A DNA stretch of 64,000 nucleotides. It comes from Phanerochaete sordida. Taxonomy: Eukaryota > Basidiomycota > Agaricomycetes > Polyporales > Phanerochaetaceae. The position numbers were made by a program, and so were the translations under genes. The stretch is from positions 124,001 through 188,000 of the forward strand of contig BPQB01000033.1 of NCBI GenBank assembly GCA_019973155.2, read 5' to 3'. Each line of letters opens with the position of its first letter. Position 1 is the first letter of the stretch. Shown here in pieces: positions 46,373-57,947 of the stretch. The notes under the pieces are model-generated. The model was not told the origin of the DNA. It did not search any database and saw only the letters and a program-made list of their open reading frames with translations.

Positions 46373-48455
46373 TCTGGCTGCTCGCGAGTCCCGCTATCCT
46401 TATTCCTTTATAGTCATCTCGGTTTCCTATTCTCATTTCTTTTGGGCTTTCACGCAACTCACGATAGTAGACGCACTCACGCAAGACCTTATTTCCCCAC
46501 ATTCTCCCCATAGACTTCGCAGTGTACACCTGTTGTATCGATACCTATCCACGTACTCACTTAGTTACTTGCACGCACACTCTTCGGACACTCATGGTCC
46601 CCTCCAAAAGTTCTTTGGTAATTAGATGCAATATACATTATATGGACCCATTCTGACACCGCGCGGGAAACGATTAGGAGGACAAACGGCCGTCGTATCT
46701 CCGCTCCAGTCGGACACATCCCAGGGACAGGTGCGCCGAAGGCGGCGATTAAGATCAGAGCGCAGGACGCCACAAGGCCAGCGTCTTATCGCCTAGCCCC
46801 CGCGTCGCTTCGATTCACCGATTCTGGAGGGAATCGGAATATCAGAGGGTTCAGCTGCCTAGGCTCGCTTCCAGCCTCTTAAATTGCGGAAGAGGCGATA
46901 CCGTCGTTCCTTACAGCTGCCGGCCAATCATATCTGGGCAAGTATCGACACCTCGCATTTCCCAGCCCGAGGTAGCCTGGATGGGGCGTGTTTTCCACGA
47001 AGTCTGGTACGCGCTATCGCAGTGTTGCACTAATATTAGAGGGGCTCAAAGACTTTGCTGTTCCTCAGCAATTGGAGCAAGCCAGGGAAAATCGTGCTCA
47101 CGCGTCTTGAGATGGAGCCTGAGGCCTGCGCCGGCCCGGGCAGCAGCACAGTTATCGCTCGGACGGCCAGGAAGCCATGATAGCGATATATAGGACTCTG
47201 GAGTAGGGAAAGATATCGGGGACAGCCCAGCAAAATATAGAATGGGCAGCATCAGAGAGAAGCAGCGAGAGGTAGATGTCAGCGTCGTCATCTGCAGCAC
47301 GAGCTCAGCGAGAAAACCGTTCACTTACCCCCAGCGTCCGAAAGTAAGCAGTGGTAAGCGACGATTACTTATATCTGTTGCCGATGATCACAAAGTGATT
47401 GAAGGCAGATAATGACAGTAATAAACCTAGTAAGATAAGAACTGCTTACCTTCATTTACCAGAGACGCGCGCGCGTGCCGACGCGTCTCCGCTTCGTCAG
47501 AGCCCCCATGTCGAAACACGCATCTTGCCTCGCGTTCGCGCATTTTTTACTCCTCGCTGCTCCCTAACCTTGTCCTTGCATCTAGGCCCGTTAGGCAGGT
47601 CCCCATGAGCTGTACTACCGGAAGCTGGGAAGGCGGACGCGCAGGCTGCACTGGGCGAGTCTTCTATCTCATTACGTGGTCTCACGGCAGCACTGCCCAA
47701 TGAGCGACTGACGATGTCGGACACAGTCTTCATCTCAGGTATACTGGGTTTGTAGCTCGCGACAATATGGCTCTCCTTCGTACTGTGCAGACGGGCAGCG
47801 TATTCCGAACGCCCTGGCACGGAGCAACGCTTGCCTCTACAGGCGCAAGCCAGGCTTTCGTCAACGCAGCCACGCAGACATGAATATGAATGCATGCTAC
47901 CTGTCGAATATCTTCATCTTGAAATGAACCTCGCACACCCTCATGGCTTTCGTGCTGCAAGCGTTCCACGGCCCCTCTGCGGACCTCTACAGTTTCTGGT
48001 GCAACTATCCTGTCAGCTCTGGGTCTTTGGAGCCCAAAATATGCCTACTGGCCTTTGTGGAGGCATGCATATTTATTCTTTGATAAAATCTAGTTTCAAT
48101 ATAGGATACTTCGCGCGTCGTGACTGGCGATGGATGACTTTTGCAGACCATGCGAGGCTGCCACAGCGGACCAAGAGCAACATAAAGGAACGTTTGGGGG
48201 TGGGTGAGGTTCCTTCCAATCCTCTTTGTGCCTGAACGCTAATACACGACCCGCAGTCAAACTGCACGAGCCAGCAAGCCTAACGACGAAATGATATATA
48301 CGCACTGCGAATAAAATATACAGGCATACTTTTGTTGCCCCCCTCAGCTCAGACAAAATCGCTTTCTAATTATCCTCCTTTCCTCTGTCCGCTTGACTGA
48401 GGTTCTCCTCTTTTATCCTTCAAGCTCCAGGCATTCTATCTCGCGCCGAAGAGCC
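46373..48455. other. 2.1-kb intergenic region between the MFS paralogues
   Basis: No gene seen. Third-position GC is low and the open frames (for example 47831-48235 plus) have no family match. A GTAAGCAG/CTGCTTAC inverted pair lies about 100 nt apart near 47344 and 47442. ATATATA- and AATAAAATA-type sequence at about 48290-48325 may serve as the core promoter of transporter 2. Confidence 0.5.
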
Positions 48456-50411
48456 ATGTCATTTGTCACTGCACCAGAAAACAGGCCACCTTCCCCCGTC
48501 CTGACACTGGTCGATGGCGGCGTTCCTCAGCGCTGCTCTTTTGCGTGCCGTTATCTTCTCTTGATCCTCTTCTGCCTCGCAGACTTCCTCGACGCCTTCA
48601 ATAGCTCTTCCTTGTACCCTGCGATCCCGACGCTTGTTGTCAGTCTTGACATGACGCAGAGCGAGTCGACGTGGCTTGTCAGCGCATTCCAGCTCACGTT
48701 TGCCTCGTTCCTCCTCATTGTGAGTGCCTGCACTTCTCCGCCCTGTGCCTAGTTTGCTTATTATGACATAGAGTGGCAAGATCAGCGATGTCTATGACCC
48801 CAGTAAGTTGCGTTGTCGACGCTAGGAGTTCAGTCTAATCTACTCTTCATATCAGAGTATGCGTTCGCCTTTGGTGCCGCGATGCTTGGCTGTCTTTCTG
48901 TTGGCGCCGGCTTTGCCACTGGCAAGATTGCTCTCATCGTCCTTCGCGCCCTGGGTGGTATTGGTGAGCTTCTTGGTTGCTAGAGAAATCTGGACTGATA
49001 TTTTGGCCATGCAGCATCTGCTTTGACCATCCCTTCGGCACTTGCGCTACTCGTTGAAGTCTTTCCAGATCCCAATGAACAATCTCGTACGTACCGGAGC
49101 ACAGTTGACCCATGTGTAGCGCTAACACTGATGCTCCAGGTGCTATCGGGATGTTTGGTGGCTGTGGAGCAATCGGCAACGTTCTTGGCCTTGTTATCGG
49201 CGCTGTCTTCGTCGAATTCGTAAGTTGGTCCTGGGTATTTTGGTTCGTCGCCATACTCGCGATGCCCATCGGCGGTCTCTGCCTCTGGCTAGCGCCAACC
49301 CCACGCCGCGGCATCGACGAGCCGCGACCTCAACGCTGGAAGCAACTTGACCTCGTCGGTGTCTTCATCGTCACTGCCGCACTCATCCTCCTTATTTTCG
49401 CCATCACTTCCGGGTCTACGCTTGGGTGGAACACGAGGCAGTTCATCGCGCCATTCGTCATTTCCGTCGTCGGCGTCGCGGCTTTCTTCTTCTATGAGAC
49501 CTGTATCCCCGCCAGCACGGCTGCAGTGTGAGCATTTCCATCCGCCTCATGCGCCGCGCGGTGTTAATATCCTCTGCAGGCCGCCGCACACGTGGTTCCT
49601 GCCCAACTTCGCGGTCCTGTTCGGCATGGCGCTGCTTCCATTCCTCTGGCTGACGACCGTCTTCACGCTCCTGACCGAGTTCTGGCAGAACGTCTACGGC
49701 TGGTCCGCCATCTCGGTCGCGCTGCGCATGGTTCCCATCGGCGTCCTCGCCTTCGTCGCGAGCCTCAGCGGCCCGCTCTCGAACCGCGTCTCCCCGAAGT
49801 ACGTGCTCCTCGCCGCGCAGGCGCTCGTGCTGGCAGCGACCGTACTCCTCGCGACGGCGAACGCGCCGCACAAGTACTTCTCGCACGTGCTCCCCGCATT
49901 CATACTCGGCGCCGCGGGCGTCCTCGCGTGGTACACGCACACGAACATCGCGATCTTCCGCGCCGCGCCGGCACACATGGCGGGCACCGTCGGCGCGATC
50001 TTCAACGGCGGTCTCCAGCTCGGCTCCGCCGTCGGCCTCGCGGTCGCCAGCAGTATCTCCAGCAGCGTCGGACGCCGCAGCGGCGACCCCACGGGCTACC
50101 AGGGGCTCGCCGCGGCGTTCTGGTTCCTCCTGGCGATCGTCGGCGTCGAAGTCGTCGCGCTCCTCGTGTTCTATCGCGTCGAGGCAGAGCACCGAACCGC
50201 GCCTCCCAGCGCCGAGGCCCCAAAGCCTCTGGTGCGCGCGCGGGCGGCAGAACAGCCGGATGCGTTCCTCGATGTCATCGTCATAGGTCACCCCGTGCCC
50301 GAGCAGCACGAGAAGCTGGAGAATCTCCATGGCCCCGCGAGGGGGAGCGAATGGTCGCTGGACGGCATCTCCGGTCATAAAGAAGAGGAGATCCGCGAGG
50401 AGCAAGTGTAA
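48456..50411 (+). CDS. MFS transporter 2, tandem paralogue
   Basis: Six exons, 48456-48719, 48772-48802, 48856-48963, 49015-49086, 49140-49527 and 49580-50411, give 564 residues. Same architecture as transporter 1: FCLADFLDAFNSSSLYPAIP, SGKISDVYDPK, MFGGCGAIGNVLGLVIG (motif C) and TWFLPNFAVLFGMALLPFLW. Its N-terminus (MSFVTAPENRPPSPVLTL) and C-terminal tail (HPVPEQHEKLENLHG onward) differ most from the paralogue, which suggests separate regulation or turnover. In the first helix Gln of the paralogue (CLAQFLDAF) is Asp here (CLADFLDAF), a charged change within the membrane. It is followed on the same strand by the NRPS-like reductase. A 14-helix H+-coupled exporter role follows from the family. 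Confidence 0.92.
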
Positions 50412-51945
50412 GCCGGTGGCATACTACCCTTATTCGATATTCTTGTTCGTCGCGGGTCTCGAGGTTTATCAGGACTGCAACTCTATGTATGACCAGTGCA
50501 TTCTCTGGGTGTAACTCTGAACATGGACAGCGCGTGGACATCATCGGACTGCTACTTACTTGGAAAGCATAGTATTCGTAAGTTAACTCATAGGTTGTTC
50601 AAGGGCCTCTGCATTGACTATGTATACTACGCAATATTCTTCCTTCAAGCGGTGTAGCCTTCATCGCCACACTATTAACTACAACTGCTTCATCTGCACA
50701 TATACTTCGATGCCTGGATGCGTAGTACAACCCGAGACGGCTGCAATTCCTGCAACTTCGCATTAAAACCGCGGCGCCTCTAGGGCTTTGCTATGTACGG
50801 CGTCTCGTCGCCTTGTCTCCGACCGTTTTGTACCTTTGCACTGGTCATCCTACTCTCTTCGACCAGACACTGCCGCGGTTGCCGTTGAGTGCGTTGCTCA
50901 CGGAGAAGGAAGCCATGATGTCCAAGCCTGCGCACGTACGACCAGGCAACGATTGCAACCGCGTCGAAGCCGACATCGGATCTCTGTCAGGGTTTCTCGC
51001 ACGCTACGGATCGCTCTGGACAGGTTGATTGGCTTCCGAGTCGCTGCTCACACAGCCCGTGACGGAATACGCGTCATAAGACTATACACAACTTCAAGCG
51101 ATGCGAAAACCAGCTCTCACCATCGTGTACTTCGAAGGCCAGTTCAAGGCCAGTCACGCAAGCTCCCATCTCCGACCTGCTAGCTGCGATGTTTGGTGAG
51201 TGCTAGACACATGTCGACAATATGTTCTGTGTCGCGATCGAATGGAACATACACTCAAATTTCTTCTCGCTGGTAGACCTCGGCCGTGCTCACTAGCAAG
51301 CTGTCTTGCGTTCACTCTCTAACCGACCTCTAACCGACCCACTGCTGCTGATTGCAGGGATATGATGTCTGGCAGACATACGCGCGTGTAGCCCTGACTT
51401 GTCTTGAATACCGGAGCATTGCCGCGGGGCAAAATTGAAACGCCTAGGTCGGCGACTAAATAACATGCTGTAGATTTGCAGAAACTTAGGCTTTTTGGCT
51501 GCATCCCCCCTGAAGCTCACTCAAGAGCGTGAAGCAGAGGTCACAAGAGCTTCGGGTCACTCGTAGTGTCCCAGAATTGTCCATACCGGTGTTCTGTCGG
51601 GGGCGAAGGAGGAGCGTTTCAGTGAGTGACAAATTTGGCAACTCCACACTGCGCCTCCTTCGACTTTGTCTTCTCTGTGCTACCTATCGACCCTGAATCA
51701 AGAACATATCATCGGAGCGGCGGACTAACGTACTCATCACTTATCTTCAGTGCACACGCGCCAGGCGACAATGTGGTTGCAAGCCCATCCGGCCCGCTTC
51801 GTACAAGACATGAGCAGCGCACTCCGGAGCTGCGGGCCAGGTAGGACGACGCAGTCGGATGGCGAAACGCTAACAGCTCAGAGCTGAAACCGAGACGCGC
51901 TCCGGCCGTGGCCCGTCGCGTACGCACGCATAGACGCCAGGGTAT
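50412..51945. other. intergenic region upstream of the NRPS-like gene
   Basis: About 1.5 kb. The 131-codon frame at 50788-51183 (+) is not supported by any motif. No gene seen. Confidence 0.5.
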
Positions 51946-51952
51946 ATGTATA
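51943..51952 (+). promoter_or_regulatory. TATA-like sequence overlapping the more upstream ATG
   Basis: TATATGTATA, about 70 nt before ATG 52021. The ATG inside it (51946) is in frame, so this sequence decides between a TATA box with start 52021 and a longer N-terminus. Confidence 0.35.
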
Positions 51953-52020
51953 GCAGCACGTCGCCCACGGTCCCCAGATACTATCGCGTCGAGTCACACT
52001 TCGCCCGCGACGCGTACCCG

Positions 52021-55000
52021 ATGACCACGACCATGAACCCGCGAGACTACATGCGGCTGCCGTACCCGGAGATCCCGGGGCCGCCGACGCAGGGCCTCTC
52101 GCATCCGAGTTTCAAGTGTCCGCCAATCGACGGCTCTCTTTGCCTGGCCCAGCAGCTCGACTGGCAGGCGGAGCACTCGCCGAACCACACGCTGTTCGAG
52201 TACATCGACGATGACGGCAAGCTTGTCACGATTGACTTTGCGACTGCGCAGTATGCCGTGCACCGAGGCGCGCGCATTATCTTAGGCGCATTGAAGGAGG
52301 CTGGCGTGCTAGAGGCGAAGGAAAGACCTGTCATCGCCTTCATCTCGGCTGCGGGTAAGCGTCTGGTCTTCAGACTGAACCGTGTGCTTACCGTGCCCAC
52401 AGACTCTCTAACCTACGCGACAATGAACCTCGCTGCGTACAGGACGGGGACACCGTTATTCCCCATCTCCCCTCGCAACTCAGCCGCCGCAATTGCACAC
52501 CTGCTGAAGAAGGCCCAAGTCGACTACGTTTTTCTCGGACGCGAGCCCGCCATGCAAGAAGTGTACGCTGAGGCGATCAAGATCCTGCAGGCTGAGGGTC
52601 AAAGCATCCCGCCAGACTCGCCGATGCTCTTTTTCGACGAACTCTACACCGGCGTACGAGACGCGTCGGTACTACTTCCGCCTATGGAGTCGTACAACTT
52701 CAAGGACACGGCCCTCATCTTGCACTCCTCAGGCACGCCCTTCCCCGCCGACGCAGGACGCGCGCGCACTCCTCTGACACTTACGCACAGGCTCCACCGC
52801 ATTCCCGAAACCGATCCCTTGGGCGCACTGGACTGTACTGATTTACGGCCGCTGGCCGCGTACGTCTGCCTTTCGCGACCCAGGCCCGTGCTCCTGCTAA
52901 TCGCCGCAAAGACTACCACGAACGCGAGCTCACAGGCATGCGCCTCGCGTGCCAGGCGATCCCGATGTTCCACGGCATGGGCATGGCCGCGCTCGGCTGG
53001 GCGCTGGCCTGCGGGCTCATCCTCACGACGTTCAAGCCCCAGTTTCCGCCGCGCCAGCCCGCCGCGGACGATGTCCTTCGCGAGTCGATGGCGACGAAGA
53101 GCGATCTGCTGTTCTGCGTGCCAAGCATGCTTGAGGTACGCTTCGCCAAATATCAGCGCGGTCGCGCGGCTGAGCGATGTGGCGCAGACGTGGTGCAAGA
53201 ATCCCGAGTATGTAGAGTGGATCACGCGCACGCAAGGTGTGGTACGTGCTTTTCACTTTGCGGTGAGATTATCCGCTGAGTCGCTCAGCTTTATGGCGGA
53301 GGCCCTCTTGCCGACGAAGTCGGAGACATGCTGGCGTCCAAAGGAGTCGACATATTCACCTTGTATGGACTGTATGTGTACACTATTACTCTATTTTTAC
53401 ATTGACCTCGAACACGCTCCATAGGTCAGAGTATGGTATCATTAACGAGATTCTCCCAAGTACGCACTCTCTAAATGCTCCTTTCTGTGGTTTCTCATTT
53501 ATACATGCTGCAGAAAAGGGCAACGGCATGGACTGGGCATATTTCGCCTTCTCGCCGTGCTGCGTTACGAAGTTTGTACCATTGGAGGATGGTAACACGC
53601 AGCTCATCCTCGGGGTAAGCTAGAATCACGATTCTAGTGTACGCAGATGGCTGAGACCAAGTGCAGGCGAACGAGCACCAGGTTCCCTCAGTCCTGAATA
53701 CTACGTTGGACGGCGCGCCGGCATATGATACTAACGATATTCTAGTACCGCACCCAACGAGGAAAGGGCTCTGGAAGATCGGCGGTCGTGCGGATGAGCA
53801 AATTATGCATAGCACGGGAGAGAAGGTGCGTCCCTAAAGGACCATGCGAAGATGTCCGAGCCCTAATTTCTTACCGCAAGACAAATCCCGCGCCACTAGG
53901 TTCGTGTACAGATTCATACTTGAGACAGAATCATCGCTGATTGTGCTATGTTGTCGTAGAGCCCCTGCTGAACCAGGATCCTCACATTCAAAATGCGATT
54001 ATGTTCGGGCGTGGCAAGTTCCAACCTGGAGTCCTCATAGATCCCAAACCACAGTTCAAGTTCGACGGGGCAGATGAGGAGAAACTCGCAGATTTCAGGA
54101 ACGCGATATGGCAAGTACAGCAATTTGTTTTCGACCCGGCGAGAAGTGGCTCAACAGTGTTGGAATATAGGCCTACGGTCGAGAAGGTCAATAACTTCGC
54201 GCCACAACACTCTAGGATATTCAAGGAGGTGCGCACGTGACTGATCTGGAGAGGGACACTTTCTCATATCTCTATCTGCAGATGATCATCGTCTCGAAGC
54301 CTGAGAAGCCGTTCACCTACACAGCGAAGGGCACTCCTCGCCGCCCGGCAGTCATCAATGAGTACCAGCCCGAAATTGAGGCTCTCTATGCGACGGTCGA
54401 CGAGACGACGCAGGCACACCTGGCACCGCCGCGTTCCTGGAACCCCGCGCATACGCTGGACTTCGTGCGCTCCGTCGTGCACGAGGTCATGAAGCGCCAG
54501 GTGACGGACGAAGACGATCTGTTTCAACGGGGGTGTGATAGGTACGTCAGGAGGAGCCCCTCTCCGTCATGCGCAGTGCTCATGCATATAATGCAGCCTG
54601 CAGGCGACGTGGATCCGCAACTCGGTGCTGCACGCCCTCCGCCAGACGACGCGCACGAACACGCACAGTGTGCCGAGCAACATCGTCTACAACCACCCCT
54701 CGATCGTGAGGCTCGCCAAGTACCTGTTCGGTCTCGCTAACGCGGAGGCGCCAGAAGACAAGATGGACGACAAGGAAGTCGTCGCGGCGATGCACGCGAT
54801 GGCGGAGAAGTACAGCAAGGACCTGACGAAGCACACACCCAGGGCAGAACGCCCAGACACGAACGTTGTGCTCGTCACGGGCACAACGGGCAGTCTGGGT
54901 GCCGCACTGCTGTCGGCGCTCGTCGACGACCCGCATGTCAGCAAGGTCTATGCCGTCAATCGCAAGGGTGGAGAGCCCCTAGAAGATAGGCAGCTACGCG

Positions 55001-56330
55001 TCTTGGCGGATCGTGGGTATGATGGCGAACGAATTGTCAAGTCTGGCAAGGTCGTCTTCGTCGAGACAGATGTCAGCGAGGACAATCTTGGGCTCCAGAG
55101 CGATGTATACCAGGAGGTGCGTACAGGAACACACTCACTGGCGAGAGTGTGGTTAACCCCCAAACCCCTAGATTCGCGATTCCGTCACACATATACTGCA
55201 TAATGGTATGCTGAACGCACAAGATGCTTTTTTCTTGCTGATTATGCCTGCAAGCCTGGCCGGTCAACTTCAACCACCCTCTCAACTCCTTCGAGCCGAG
55301 TGTCCGCAGCGTGCGGAACTTGGTCGACCTCACATTATCATCGCCATTCTCTCCGCCTCCTCAGATGCTATTCGTCAGCTCCATCGGGCTGCTGAACCGT
55401 GCGTCCTGGTGCATGATTATGTTCGAGAATCGCGCCTGACCTCGTGCTTGCAGACGTCAGCCGCACTCAGCCCATCCCTGAGGTACCCATCGACGCCTCC
55501 GTTGCGCTGAACACCGGATACACCGAGTCGAAGTGGGTCGGCGAGACCATCCTGAAGAACGTCAGCGAGGAGATGTCACGCCAAGGGACGCCGCTGCGCA
55601 CCATCGTCATGCGCCTCGGGCAGATCACAGGCTCGTCGGGCAACGGCGCGTGGAGCACGGCAGAGCACATCCCGACGCTCGTGAAGTCGAGCGCATACAT
55701 CGGGTGCCTGCCCGACTTCGACGCGGTGCGTGCCCCTGCCCCTGTCGCGCGTGATCGCGGCTGACGGGCGCACAGGAGGTGTCCTGGCTCCCCGTCGACG
55801 CGGCCGCGCGCGCGGCGATCGACATGCTCCGCGCGGGCGGGCCCCCTTTCTCGACGTACCACCTCACGCACCCGCGCCCCGTGCACTGGCGCGCGCTGCT
55901 CGTGCCCCTCGGGCACGCGCTGCGCCTGCACCCCGTGCCGTACTACGCGTGGCTCGCCCGCCTGCACAAGAGCGCGGAGTGGCGCGGGACGCGCGGCCCC
56001 GACGAGGAGGTCGCGGAGCTCCGGCGGAACCCTGCGCTCAAGATCCTCGAGCACTTCGACGGCCTCAACGCGGGGGACGCATACGAGTGCTCGCACAGCG
56101 AGCACCACGCCGGCGGGCCTGTGCTCACCAAATGCAGCGGCATCGCGCATGTGCATGAGAAGGGCGAGCAGCGGGAGGTGATGCGCGAGGCACTCGGACT
56201 GCCGAAGCTGGCTGTGGTGGAGGCGATGAAGGTCGCACCTTCACTGGACGAAGAACACCTGCCGCAGCTGACGGAGAAGGATGCGCTGCATTGGCTGCAG
56301 TACTGGAAGGCAATTGGATACCTCGTGTAG
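52021..56330 (+). CDS. NRPS-like carboxylic acid reductase (adenylation, carrier and reductase domains)
   Basis: Eighteen exons sum to an intact 1133-residue frame: 52021-52354, 52403-52732, 52791-52859, 52912-53135, 53188-53241, 53289-53371, 53425-53459, 53514-53614, 53667-53825, 53881-53899, 53960-54110, 54171-54228, 54282-54541, 54597-55116, 55172-55205, 55255-55398, 55454-55725, 55776-56330. From ATG 51946 it would be 25 residues longer. Adenylation: LHSSGSTAFPKPIPW (A3), MFHGMGMAALGW, YGLSEYG (A5), GGRADEQIMHSTGEKTNP (A8). Carrier: FQRGCDSLQATW with the phosphopantetheine Ser. Reductase: VTGTTGSLGAALL for NADPH, SSIGLLN, and GYTESKWVGE with the catalytic Tyr and Lys. The enzyme should activate a carboxylic acid (often aromatic), tether it and release it as an aldehyde. 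It lacks a condensation domain. Two introns are GC-AG (52733-52790, 54111-54170). Confidence 0.93.
52733..52790 (+). other. GC-AG intron inside adenylation motif A3
   Basis: The 58-nt intron starts GCACGC and ends CACAG, with a CTGAC branch site 14 nt from the end. Its removal is the only way to read SSG-STAFPKP. The donor departs from the usual GCAAGT. Confidence 0.75.
54111..54170 (+). other. second GC-AG intron of the NRPS-like gene
   Basis: The 60-nt intron starts GCAAGT, the classical GC donor, and ends ATATAG. It joins NAIW to PTVEKVNN in frame. Confidence 0.8.
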
Positions 56331-56472
56331 TTGTATCTCGGAATAGTAACCTAGTAAAATTGAATAACACTGGGTACCACTCCCGCGCTACCATGCGCAG
56401 CTAGGGCTGAGCTGCTGCAGCCGTCGTGTTAGCTTATGCCTTCGTTAAGTTAATGGAGCTTACCTCGTGAAC

Positions 56473-57636
56473 CTAGGCCTCCTTTGAATGCGACGCAGCT
56501 ATCCGCTCTTCGCGCTGCACAGCGGCCCACGCCAGTGCAGCTCCAGGTCCTCCGATCAGGCTGACCAGGAGCATGCGGGCGGCCCAGCCACCAAGACCCG
56601 TCAAACGCGGCTCTTTGAGGGAAAGCAGATGCGACCGCGCGAAGAACGTGAGCGCGGCGACAGTCATGATGAACCAGTCGTGCTGGAACAGCAGCCGGCT
56701 GGATGGCCTGTACGCAGCGAGCGGCCCGGTATGGAGTGAGATTGGGAGGTAGGGGTGCATCCAGAACGGCACGAAGACGTTCGCGAAGGAATGTGACGCC
56801 TCGGACGTGAACAACGACGGCACGAACACGTAGAGGTGCGCCCAAGCCGCGATGAGGCCGCACGCGTAGTAGGAGCGCGTGAGCCAGGTGAGCACCGACG
56901 TGTTTGCGCGTGGATCTGCCGAGAGCGGGCCCATGACGAAGGCGTCTAGCGCACGGAACAAGTGCCAGAAGGCGTAGATGTAGAAGGGGAAGGGCTGCCA
57001 CGCTGCGGAGATCTTCTGCACGGTGTCGAGGGAGACGCCAGCGGGTGGGAAGACGAGGAACCAGGAGGGGAGGAGATACCCCAGGATGATGGCTGGCAGC
57101 ATCGTACGCACGCGTGTGAGTGCGTCTGGAGGTAGGTGTTTCGGTATGTCCGAGATCGTCTGGATGTGGGACACGAAGTACGCGGGAAGCGTCACGCCCG
57201 CCGTGAGGAACTGCGCGAGTATGCACACGAGCGTAGGCCTGCGAAGCGTTCAGCGATCTAAACGCCACTGAAAGAGCAGACTCTGAGCTCACCAAGCTGC
57301 CAACCCCGACTTCGCCCGCCCCGCCTCCCAATACGTGAACAGCAGCACCGTGCAGAGCTGCGGGAGGAACCACATGCAGAAGCGGTGGGTCGCCTCGTCG
57401 GTGCCGTCCACCGCGGCGCCGAAGACACCGCCATAGACCATGAAGATGAAGTCCAGAGGCACGAAGCCCGTGTAGAATCGCCGCAGCGGGAGGCCGTCAG
57501 GCAGCCAGCCCGTCTTCCATGCTTCGGCCGCGGTGGGTATGAGCACAAGCGACGAGGGCGGGATGGCGAAGATCAGCACGACCGCGAGGGCGCAGAGGGA
57601 CCACAGAAAGCTGGTGGCGGTAATTTTCGTGGACAT
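56473..57636 (-). CDS. unrecognised polytopic membrane protein (about nine helices)
   Basis: Two exons (minus), 57293-57636 and 56473-57238, give an intact 369-residue frame. Hydrophobic segments include LWSLCALAVVLIFAI, GFVPLDFIFMVYGGVF, FLPQLCTVLLF, VCILAQFLTAGVTLPAYF, MLPAIILGYLLPSWFLVF, FYIYAFWHLFRALDAFV, ACGLIAAWAHLYVFV, WFIMTVAALTFF and MLLVSLIGGPGAALAW, so about nine passes. Conserved-looking polar residues sit in the membrane (DFIFMVYGG, FWHLFRALDAF). I do not recognise the family. It is not MFS. Pyr4-type terpene cyclases are also all-helical membrane proteins but shorter, and no match to their acidic residues was established. It converges on the NRPS-like gene 142 nt away, so a shared pathway is possible but unproven. 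Confidence 0.8.
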
Positions 57637-57947
57637 GATTTTGGCCGTGCAGAGCTAGAGCTCAGGTGTGCGCTGGTGATATAGGTCTGGCCGCGGACAA
57701 ATGACATCGTACGAGGCGCGTCAGAAAGCGCGTCGCTCCGCTGCAGGCGTTTTTATGCTCAAGCTCTAGTGGTAGAAGTCTTTGGGAACGGATATCTCGT
57801 GTTGAATGTGCGTGCTAGGACATGGTGACGGGTGGTCGTGGTGGGGAGCATGCGAGAGGTCGCGGCGCAGACGCGCGCGAGGGGTTCCATAGGGACACCG
57901 ATGAGAGACGGGACCCCGTAGACTCCGGACCGTCTGACCACTACCAT
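57637..57947. other. intergenic region
   Basis: 311 nt between the membrane-protein start and the Nudix 3' end. No gene or strong element seen. Confidence 0.6.

Larger units (their letters stand above)
44387..50411 (+). repeat. tandem gene duplication of an MFS transporter
   Basis: Two same-strand paralogues separated by 2.1 kb. Exons 2 to 5 have identical lengths in both (31, 108, 72 and 388 nt) with the same phases, and long blocks such as YKYFSHVLPAF-type and MAGTVGAIFNG segments are shared. Intron sequences and lengths have diverged. Confidence 0.9.

Noticed and set aside
50788..51183. 131-codon frame upstream of the NRPS-like gene
   Set aside because: No motif, no promoter signal and neutral codon use.
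52733..52960. Apparent frame break in the adenylation domain of the NRPS-like gene
   Set aside because: The break disappears when a GC-AG intron (52733-52790) and a GT-AAG intron (52860-52911) are removed; the gene is not a pseudogene.
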